A DNA stretch of 64,000 bases from contig CAVXTB010000003.1 in the NCBI GenBank assembly GCA_963764585.1, positions 1,054,001-1,118,000 of the forward strand, in the 5' to 3' direction. Both the position numbers and the translations under genes were made by a program. This document shows positions 57,952 through 64,000 of this stretch, one piece after another. This DNA is from JAOPZW01 sp963764585 (GTDB taxonomy: Bacteria; Actinomycetota; Thermoleophilia; Solirubrobacterales; Solirubrobacteraceae). The notes under the pieces are model-generated. The model made no database searches, was not told the DNA's origin, and worked only from the letters and a program-made list of their open reading frames with translations. Position 1 is the first letter of the stretch. Each line of letters begins with the position of its first letter.

Positions 57952-58548
57952 GTGCACACGAGCGCCACCGAGACCGCCAAGCCCCTGCGCGCCGACGCGC
58001 GCCGCAACCGCGAGCGCATCGTCGACGCCGCGCGCAAGGTCTTCGCCAAGCACGGCGCCGAGGCGCAGATGGACGACATCGCCCGCGCGGCCGGCGTCGG
58101 CGTGGGCACCGTCTACCGCCACTTCCCGGACAAGCACGCGCTCATGGGCGAGCTCGTCGCCTCGAAGTTCCGCACGTTCGCCGACAACGCCGAGCGCGCC
58201 CTCGACGTCGAGGACCCGTGGGAGGCCTTCGCCGGCCTGCTGCGCACCAACGCCGAGCTGTGCGCGCGCGACATCGGCATCCAGCAGGCGCTGCAGCGCG
58301 AGCCGGCGGCCTGGGCGCTCGCCGCCCTCGAGCTCATGCGCCTGCGCGACCTCGCCGACCAGCTGATCCGCCGCGCGCAGGAGGCGGGCGTCATCCGCGA
58401 CGACTTCGTCGTCGACGACATCCCGATGCTGATGGGCGGCCTGTCGGCGACGATGGCGGTGCCGCAGTACGACTGGCACCGGCACCTCGAGATCATCCTG
58501 GCGGGCATCCGACGCCTGAGACAACCGCAGAGTTCTGAACTCTGGTAG
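57952..58548 (+). CDS. TetR-family regulator
   Basis: A 198-residue repressor. HTH: MDDIARAAGVGVGTVYRHFPDKHALMGEL. The ligand domain (from about residue 75) resembles TetR_C proteins of the AcrR/YcdC group. GTG 57952 with AAGGAA 10-12 bases upstream is used; ATG 57877 is an alternative but overlaps the promoter of the exporter. It controls the divergent MFS gene (inference). Confidence 0.9.
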   Translation: MHTSATETAKPLRADARRNRERIVDAARKVFAKHGAEAQMDDIARAAGVGVGTVYRHFPDKHALMGELVASKFRTFADNAERALDVEDPWEAFAGLLRTNAELCARDIGIQQALQREPAAWALAALELMRLRDLADQLIRRAQEAGVIRDDFVVDDIPMLMGGLSATMAVPQYDWHRHLEIILAGIRRLRQPQSSELW

Positions 58549-58582
58549 CCTCGCCGCCGTCATGGCGAGAGTTCAGAACACT
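58529..58582. promoter_or_regulatory. Two palindromic operators around the GntR start
   Basis: A perfect 15-bp palindrome AGAGTTCTGAACTCT (58529-58543) overlaps the TetR gene's 3' end, and a near-perfect copy AGAGTTCAGAACACT (58568-58582) begins 4 bp after the GntR ATG. Centres are 39 bp apart, just under four helical turns. The pair brackets the start codon at 58562, as expected of an autorepressed GntR gene. Confidence 0.7.
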
Positions 58583-59221
58583 TCGTCGCGCGTCTTCGCG
58601 GCGCTCCTGGAGGCGGTCGTGGCCGGCCGCTACACGCCGGGGGAGAAGCTGCCGCGCCAGCGCGAGCTGGCCGCCGACCTCGGCGTCACCCTGCAGCCGC
58701 TGCGCGAGGCGCTCAAGCGCCTGGAGCAGATGGGGCTCGTCGAGGCGCGCCACGGCGACGCCACGCGGGTGCGCGACTGGCGCGCGCACGGCACGCTCGA
58801 CGTCCTCGCGCACCTGGGCCCGGACGTCCTCGGCGACATCCTCGAGGCGCGCTCGCTCATGCTGCGCGAGATGGCCGGGCTGGCCGCCGAGCGCGCCGAC
58901 GCGCCGCGCGCCCGCGCGATCGCCGCCCTCGCCGCGCGCTTCGCGCAGGCGCCCGACGCACGCGCCGCCGCCGAGCTCGACTTCGCCTTCTTCACCGAGG
59001 TCGCCGAGGCGGCGGGCAACCTCGTCTTCCTGCTCATCCTCAACGCGATCCGCGACGTGTACTTCGAGCACGTCGACGAGCTGCCGGTCGCCGCCGACGT
59101 CGCGGGCCTGGCGCCGGGGTACGCCGCCATCGCCGAGGCGATCGCCGGCGGCGACGCCGAGGCCGCGCGGGCGGCGGCCTTCGCGCTGGCCGAGGCGCAG
59201 CGCCACGCGGTGACGGGATGA
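58562..59221 (+). CDS. GntR-family regulator (FadR/FCD type)
   Basis: A 219-residue protein: winged HTH at residues 8-75 (GEKLPRQRELAADLGVTLQP, then LREALKRLEQMGLVEARHG) and a helical FCD ligand domain (about 85-215) with GDILEARSLMLREMAGLAAE and a C-terminal metal/acid-binding pattern. FadR-type regulators sense carboxylic acids or acyl-CoA. It is the first gene of an operon with a GMC oxidoreductase and GlpD, all joined by 4-bp overlaps. Confidence 0.9.
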   Translation: MARVQNTSSRVFAALLEAVVAGRYTPGEKLPRQRELAADLGVTLQPLREALKRLEQMGLVEARHGDATRVRDWRAHGTLDVLAHLGPDVLGDILEARSLMLREMAGLAAERADAPRARAIAALAARFAQAPDARAAAELDFAFFTEVAEAAGNLVFLLILNAIRDVYFEHVDELPVAADVAGLAPGYAAIAEAIAGGDAEAARAAAFALAEAQRHAVTG

Positions 59222-59502
59222 TCGCCCGGTACATCGACGAGGCCGTCGCTCCGGTGCCGCCGCTGCCACCGGTCGCGCGGACCGACGCCGTGGCCGCCTT
59301 CCGCGCTCAGCTCGCCGCCGCGCCGCGCCTGAATCGCCTCGCGATCCGCGCGCTGCTCGTGGCGCGCGCCGCCGGCGTGCCGCTCGGGCCGGCCGAGGAG
59401 CCGCTGCGCGCGCTGGCGCGCATCAGCTACTACGGCGACCTCGGCGTCATGCGCGCGCTCGGCTACGACCCCGAGGCGGTGCTGCGGCGGGCGCGGACAT
59501 GA
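59218..59502 (+). CDS. Small protein between GntR and GMC oxidoreductase
   Basis: A 94-residue protein starting at an ATGA overlap with the GntR gene and ending at an ATGA overlap with the GMC gene. The sequence ends LARISYYGDLGVMRALGYDP, which resembles the C-terminus of small subunits (gluconate-2-dehydrogenase subunit-3-like or twin-arginine escort proteins) that accompany GMC oxidoreductases. It has no signal peptide. Probably a partner subunit of the next protein. Confidence 0.6.
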   Translation: MIARYIDEAVAPVPPLPPVARTDAVAAFRAQLAAAPRLNRLAIRALLVARAAGVPLGPAEEPLRALARISYYGDLGVMRALGYDPEAVLRRART

Positions 59503-60920
59503 CTGAGCTGCGCGCCGACGCGGTCGTCGTGGGCAGCGGCGCCGGCGGCGCGGCGGCGGCGGCCGAGATGGCGGCCGGCGGCATGGACGTCGTGGTGCTC
59601 GAGGAGGGCGCGCGCCACGACCACCGCACGTTCACGGCGCGCCCGCGCGACATGACCCTGCGCCTGTACCGCGACGCCGGCCAGCTCGCCACGATCGGCA
59701 CGCCGCCGATCGTCCTGCCGCTGGGCCGCGCGGTCGGCGGCACGACGCTGATCAACTCGGGCACCTGCTTTCGCACGCCGGCGCGCGTGCTCGAGCGCTG
59801 GGCGCGCGAGCACGGCGTGGAGCCGATCGCCGACGAGGTCTTCGACCATGTCGAGGAGGTGCTCGGCGTGGGCGAGGTCCCCGAGGCCCTGGCGGGGCGC
59901 AACGCGCTGATCGTCAAGCAGGGAGCGGAGGCGCTGGGGCTCAGCGGCGGCTTCCTGCGGCGCAACGCGCCGGGCTGCCGCGCCTCGGGCGTCTGCGCGT
60001 TCGGCTGCCCGAGCGGGGCCAAGCAGCACGCCGCCGCGAGCTGGCTGCCGCGGGCCGAGGCGGCGGGGGCGCGGGTGCTGACCGGCGTCGCGGTGCGGCG
60101 GATCGTCGTGCGCGACGGCCGCGCGCAGGGCGTGCAGGCGCGCGGCCTGACCGTCCGCGCGCCGATCGTCGTCGTCGCCTGTGGGGCGCTGCTCACGCCG
60201 GGCCTCCTGCGCCGCTCGGGCGTGCGCTCGCGCGCCCTGGGCCGCCACCTGACGATCCATCCCGCCAGCGCGGCGCGTGCGCGCTTCGACGAGCCGATCG
60301 ACCCCTGGCACGGCGTGCCGCAGTCCTACTACGTCGACGCCCTCGCCGATGACGGCATCCTGCTGGAGGGGATCGCCGGGCCCCCCGACCAGGCGGCGCT
60401 CGCGACGCCGGGGGAGGGCCCGGTGCACCGCGAGTGGATGCTCGCCGCGCGCAGCAGCGCGTCGTTCGGCGTGATGGTCGCCGACAGCGCCACCGGCAGC
60501 GTTCGCCAGGCGGGCGGGCGGCTGCTCGTGCGCTACGACCTGCATCCCGACGACGCCGAGCGCCTGCGCCGCGGCTTCGCGCTGCTGGCCGACATCTGGT
60601 GGGCGGCGGGGGCGCGCGAGATCGTGGTGCCGATCGACGGCGTGCCCGTGCTGCGCGACGGCGACAGCGGCCCGCTGCGCGGCGCGCGCGTGCGCCCGCG
60701 CGACGTCAAGGCGATGGCCTTCCACCCGCTCGGCACCGCGCGCGCGGGCGCCGACGCCGGGCGCGCGGTCGTCGATCCCGGCCTGCAGGTCCACGGCGTG
60801 CGCGGCCTGCACGTCGCCGACGGCAGCGTCGTGCCGTCGTCGCCGCAGGTCAACCCGCAGGTGACGATCATGGCCCTGGCGGTACGGCTCGGCCGCGCGC
60901 TTGCCAGGATGGCCGCGTGA
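59499..60920 (+). CDS. GMC-family FAD oxidoreductase
   Basis: A 473-residue flavoprotein. ADAVVVGSGAGGAAAAAEMA is the FAD Rossmann motif, VGGTTLINSGTCFRTP the GMC loop, CRASGVCAFGCPSGAKQH a Cys cluster typical of membrane-associated alcohol/sugar dehydrogenases, and FHPLGTARAGADAGRAVVDP with LHVADGSVVPSSPQVNPQVT the C-terminal active-site His/Asn region. It oxidises an alcohol group. The Cys-rich CGFGCxxGAK-like motif is shared with long-chain alcohol oxidases. Operon with GlpD suggests a polyol or glycerol-derived substrate, unproven. Confidence 0.9.
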   Translation: MTELRADAVVVGSGAGGAAAAAEMAAGGMDVVVLEEGARHDHRTFTARPRDMTLRLYRDAGQLATIGTPPIVLPLGRAVGGTTLINSGTCFRTPARVLERWAREHGVEPIADEVFDHVEEVLGVGEVPEALAGRNALIVKQGAEALGLSGGFLRRNAPGCRASGVCAFGCPSGAKQHAAASWLPRAEAAGARVLTGVAVRRIVVRDGRAQGVQARGLTVRAPIVVVACGALLTPGLLRRSGVRSRALGRHLTIHPASAARARFDEPIDPWHGVPQSYYVDALADDGILLEGIAGPPDQAALATPGEGPVHREWMLAARSSASFGVMVADSATGSVRQAGGRLLVRYDLHPDDAERLRRGFALLADIWWAAGAREIVVPIDGVPVLRDGDSGPLRGARVRPRDVKAMAFHPLGTARAGADAGRAVVDPGLQVHGVRGLHVADGSVVPSSPQVNPQVTIMALAVRLGRALARMAA

Positions 60921-62557
60921 TCGCCCGCTCCGACGCCGTCGCCGCGCTGCGCTCCGAGCGCTTCGACGTGGTCGTCGTCGGTGGCGGGATCACGGGCGCG
61001 GGGGTCGCGCTCGACGCCGCCTCGCGGGGCTACTCGGTGGCGCTCGTCGAGAAGGCCGACTACGCCTCGGGGACCTCCAGCCGCTCGAGCAAGCTCATCC
61101 ACGGCGGCCTTCGCTACCTGCAGAACTTCGACCTCGGCCTCGTCCGCGAGGCGCTGCTCGAGCGCCAGCTCCTGGTCAAGCTCGCGCCGCACCTCGTGCG
61201 CCCGCTGCCGTTCGTGGTCCCCGCGTTCGACGGCGCGCGGCCCGACCGCATGATCGGCGTTGGGCTCAACCTCTACGACGCCATGGCGCGCGGTCGCAAG
61301 CGCGAGGACGGCGACTGGGAGCCCGAGCGCCACCGCGTGATCGGCGGCGACGAGGTCGCCGAGCTCCTGCCCGCGCTGGCCGCGCGCGCCCCGACGTCCG
61401 GCTACCTGTTCTACGACTGCCAGACCGACGACGCGCGGCTCGTGCTCACCGTCCTGGCCGAGGCCGAGCGCTTCGGCGCGGTCTGCGCCAACCGCGTGGA
61501 GGTCGTCGACCTGCTCGCCGACGGCGGGCGTACCCGCGGCGTGTGCGTCCGCGACGCGCTCAGCGGCGAGCGCTTCGAGGTGGGCGCGGAGAACGTCGTC
61601 AACGCGACGGGCGTGTGGGCCGACCGGCTGCGTCCCGAGGAGCTGCACGACGAGGCCGAGGTGCCGCGGATCCGCCCGGCGCGCGGGACGCACGTCACCC
61701 TCGCGCGCGACACGCTCCCGCTCGGCGCGGCCGCGATCGTGCCCGCGGGCGGCGGTCGCGCGATCTTCGCGCTGCCATGGCTGGGGTCGACGCTCGTCGG
61801 CACGACCGACAACGAGTACGACGCCGACGACCTCGACCACGTTCGCCCTCCCGACGCGGACATCGCCTATCTGCTCGACGCTGTGAACGTCTTCTTCGGC
61901 ACGCGGCTCGAGCGCTCGGACGTCACCGGCGCCTACGCCGGCGTGCGGCCCCTGATCTCGACCGGCGATCCGAAGAAGTCGGTCGACATCTCGCGCAAGG
62001 CCGAGCTCTACGAGACCTCGAGCGGCATGATCACGATCACCGGGGGCAAGCTGACCACGTGGCGGCGGATGGCGAAGATGGCCGTCGACCGCCTCGTCGA
62101 GCGCGAGGCGCGCACCGCCCCGTGCCGCACCCAGGAGATCCCGCTCGGCCAGGCGGTCGGCGCCACCGAGCTGCCACGCGTCGAGGGCGTGCCCCACGCG
62201 GCCTACGAGCACCTCGCCGGCCGCTACGGCCACGCCGCGCGCGAGGTGCTCGCGATCGCCGCGCAGCGCGGCGAGCTGGCGCAGCCGATCGTCGCCGGCG
62301 GCCCGCCCGATCTGCTGGCCGAGGCGGTCCACGCGGCGCGGCGCGAGCAGGCCACGAGCGTCGGCGACGCGCTGCTGCGGCGCACCCGCGTCGGGCTGCT
62401 CGCGGCACGCTCCGTGGCCGACCCGGCGGGCGAGACGGTGCGCCGGGTGGCGGTCGCAATGGGGGGCGAGCTCGGGTGGGACGCCGAGCGCGCGCAGGCC
62501 GAGGCCCGGGCCTTCCTCGACGAGGCCACTGCCGAAGGCATCGTCACGGGTCCGTAA
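60917..62557 (+). CDS. glpD: Aerobic glycerol-3-phosphate dehydrogenase
   Basis: A 546-residue FAD enzyme. FDVVVVGGGITGAGVALDAA is the FAD motif; SGTSSRSSKLIHGGLRYLQN is diagnostic of GlpD; GTTDNEYDADD and TGAYAGVRPLIS follow, and ITITGGKLTTWRRMAKMAVD closes the FAD domain. The C-terminal helical cap (about 400-540) is complete. It converts sn-glycerol 3-phosphate to DHAP, passing electrons to quinone. GTG 60917 overlaps the GMC gene stop. Control by the FadR-type protein is likely. Confidence 0.95.
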   Translation: MIARSDAVAALRSERFDVVVVGGGITGAGVALDAASRGYSVALVEKADYASGTSSRSSKLIHGGLRYLQNFDLGLVREALLERQLLVKLAPHLVRPLPFVVPAFDGARPDRMIGVGLNLYDAMARGRKREDGDWEPERHRVIGGDEVAELLPALAARAPTSGYLFYDCQTDDARLVLTVLAEAERFGAVCANRVEVVDLLADGGRTRGVCVRDALSGERFEVGAENVVNATGVWADRLRPEELHDEAEVPRIRPARGTHVTLARDTLPLGAAAIVPAGGGRAIFALPWLGSTLVGTTDNEYDADDLDHVRPPDADIAYLLDAVNVFFGTRLERSDVTGAYAGVRPLISTGDPKKSVDISRKAELYETSSGMITITGGKLTTWRRMAKMAVDRLVEREARTAPCRTQEIPLGQAVGATELPRVEGVPHAAYEHLAGRYGHAAREVLAIAAQRGELAQPIVAGGPPDLLAEAVHAARREQATSVGDALLRRTRVGLLAARSVADPAGETVRRVAVAMGGELGWDAERAQAEARAFLDEATAEGIVTGP

Positions 62558-62626
62558 CTTTCCCGGGTCTCGCCGGTTGCATCCCGACGACCGGTCCAGC
62601 CAGTCCAAGGAGCCTCGTCCGTCCCC

Positions 62627-64000
62627 ATGCGCCGCCGCATCGCCCTACTCGCCGTCCTCGCGCCGCTCGCGCTGCCCGCCTGCGCGGGCGCCGCGGCCGG
62701 CAGGTTCTTCGCCGGTGAGCCGATCGACGGTCCGAGCGCGGACGTCCAGTCGCTCGGCGATCTCGACGTCGCTCGCGACGGCACGGGCGCGCTGGCCTAC
62801 GTCAAGAAGGTCGGGGGCGTGGACCACGTCTTCGTCTCGCGCCTGGTCGGTGGCGCCTTCGGAGCGCCCGAGCAGGTCGACGCGGGGCTCGGCGGCGCCG
62901 GGTCGCAGCCGGTCGTGGCGGCGTCGGACGGCGGGCGGCTCGTCGTGGCCTTCGTCAGCGGCGGCGGCGTGTTCAGCGTCGTGCGACCAGCCGGGGCGCC
63001 CGGCTACGCGGCCGTCCAGCAGATCGCCACGACGGGCGTGAACCCCGATCTGGACATGTCGATCAACGGCGTGGCCTACCTGACCTGGACGACCAACGGC
63101 GACGTCAACGCGGCGCGGCTGGAGCGCAACGCGACGACGTTCAACGGCCTGCCGGGGCCGCTGGACATCAACCCGGTCAACACCGCCGGCATGGACAACG
63201 GGCGCTCGAAGGTGGCGGTCGCCGCCGACGGCATCGCCACCGTGGTGTGGGGCGAGGCCAACCACGTCTACGCGCGCCGCCTCTTCGAGCTGCGCCTGTC
63301 GACCGCACCGCAGGACCTCGGCGACAACGCCGACGACCCCGACATCTCCAGCGAGGACGACTCGAGCTTCGCGTGGGTCGTCTTCCGCCAGGGCTCGATC
63401 CCGGTCGCCCGGCGCCTCGTCGGCTCGCAGTTCGACCCGCCGGTGACGCTCGAGCCCAACGAGGGCACCGATGCGCCGCGGGTGGCGATCAACGGGCGCG
63501 GCGTGGGCTACGCCGGCCTCGGCGGCCTGGGCTCGTTCACCGCCTACGGCGCCGTGCTCAAGGACGACGTCTTCAACCCCGCGGTGGGCCTGAGCAGCGG
63601 CTTCGCCGTGGTGCCCGCGTCCGCGCCAGCCGTGGCCGAGAGCGGCGACGGGCTCGTCGCCTATCAGGCGGGCGACCCGTCGGGCGGGCGCTCGGTCCAC
63701 GCGCGTCCCTACGACTACGTCCCGGCCTCGCGCGTCGTGACCCCGCCCGGGCCCGACGCGCCGCTGTCGAACCCGGCGCTCGGGCCGACCGACGCCGCGC
63801 TGGGGCTGCTCGCCTCCGCCGACCGTGCCGGCGACATCGTCGTGGCCTTCGTCCAGGGTGACGGCGACGCGCGCAAGATCGTCGCCGGGAGCTTCGATCG
63901 CGCGCCGGGCACGTTCCGCGCCAACACGACGACCAAGTGGCGCAAGTTCGCGCGGCCGCCGCTGAAGTGGGGCACGGCGTTCGAGCTGTGGGGCCCGCTC
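62627..64000 (+). CDS. Exported repeat protein, runs off right edge
   Basis: Open from ATG 62627 to the end of the window (458 codons) with no stop, so incomplete. The signal peptide is MRRRIALLAVLAPLALPACA; the Ala-Cys could be a lipobox (LPAC-AG) or merely the end of the h-region. The mature part has repeated blade-like units: VAASDGGRLVVAFVSG, MSINGVAYLTWTTNGDVN, VAVAADGIATVVWGEANHVY, SSEDDSSFAWVVFRQGS and VAINGRGVGYAGLGGL. They suggest a beta-propeller of the type common in Solirubrobacterales exported proteins. AAGGAG lies about 12 bases upstream. Function unknown. Confidence 0.75.
   Translation, partial: MRRRIALLAVLAPLALPACAGAAAGRFFAGEPIDGPSADVQSLGDLDVARDGTGALAYVKKVGGVDHVFVSRLVGGAFGAPEQVDAGLGGAGSQPVVAASDGGRLVVAFVSGGGVFSVVRPAGAPGYAAVQQIATTGVNPDLDMSINGVAYLTWTTNGDVNAARLERNATTFNGLPGPLDINPVNTAGMDNGRSKVAVAADGIATVVWGEANHVYARRLFELRLSTAPQDLGDNADDPDISSEDDSSFAWVVFRQGSIPVARRLVGSQFDPPVTLEPNEGTDAPRVAINGRGVGYAGLGGLGSFTAYGAVLKDDVFNPAVGLSSGFAVVPASAPAVAESGDGLVAYQAGDPSGGRSVHARPYDYVPASRVVTPPGPDAPLSNPALGPTDAALGLLASADRAGDIVVAFVQGDGDARKIVAGSFDRAPGTFRANTTTKWRKFARPPLKWGTAFELWGPL

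Noticed and set aside
1..64000. CRISPR array or Cas genes
   Set aside because: No regularly spaced direct repeats of 24-40 bp and no Cas motifs were seen.

Overview
The window is a 64 kb chromosomal stretch of a very GC-rich, Gram-positive-type actinobacterium. The gene content (secreted BNR-type and repeat-rich proteins, an EcfT/A cobalamin system, a three-subunit proton-translocating transhydrogenase, many 4-bp ATGA/GTGA gene overlaps, GTG/TTG starts) looks most like the Thermoleophilia (Solirubrobacterales: Conexibacter/Solirubrobacter/Baekduia-like). That placement is inference from gene style; no rRNA gene is present to confirm it.

Layout. 1-4755: an operon of zinc-ribbon proteins, a dynamin-family GTPase, a protein with two PH-like repeats and a frameshifted coiled protein, with an antisense HIT gene that has lost an internal block. 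4787-9179: a nitrilase-family amidase followed by an insertion-sequence nest (IS110 transposase, an IS256 fragment, an IS3/IS481-like element with 15-bp terminal inverted repeats and a frameshifted integrase ORF). 9032-13899: a cassette (BASS-type transporter, type I sulfatase, small membrane protein) bracketed by two nearly identical 148-bp inverted-repeat elements and by a 4-bp direct repeat, i.e. it looks like one composite mobile unit. 14067-22610: regulator-plus-target pairs (HxlR/FAD oxidoreductase; TetR/MFS-VOC-YCII) and a secreted BNR-repeat protein. 22843-27966: remains of an integrative element: excisionase, a tyrosine integrase broken by a stop and two frameshifts, an AbiEi/AbiEii toxin-antitoxin pair whose start codon lies inside a nested palindrome, a T5orf172 protein, a frameshifted XRE regulator, and a displaced 3' fragment of tRNA-Pro(GGG) marking the probable element end. 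28014-39194: housekeeping genes, an internally deleted amine oxidase next to a second IS110 element, a two-component system, a fatty acid hydroxylase, a MetE-like protein, tRNA-Leu(CAG), a DUF1326-DUF2182-DUF1326 operon and tRNA-Glu(CTC). 39432-44101: small proteins, a Met/Trp-rich exported protein divergent from a CmtR-like metal sensor, NUDIX, PAP2 and LysE proteins. 44106-50898: a cobalamin locus. 50915-54142: pntAA-pntAB-pntB. 54388-54568: a second type of short inverted-repeat element. 54702-64000: dipeptidase/LOG pair, MFS/TetR pair, a GntR-GMC oxidoreductase-GlpD operon, and a secreted protein running off the right edge.

The most interesting system is 44711-50898. A cobalamin riboswitch controls five overlapping genes: two exported DUF4430 (transcobalamin beta-domain-like) proteins, EcfT, a double-ATPase EcfA, and a fusion of an ECF S component to an alpha/alpha-toroid domain of the kind found in the alpha domain of intrinsic factor/transcobalamin. 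It reads as a bacterial vitamin B12 capture and uptake machine assembled from the same two domains that animals use in one polypeptide, with a PduO-type adenosyltransferase encoded divergently next to it.

Several genes carry single-base frameshifts or clean internal deletions (positions near 1560, 4570, 8100, 8255, 24250, 24905, 27270, 30150). The cluster of decay fits mobile-element-rich DNA, but sequencing error cannot be excluded from sequence alone.
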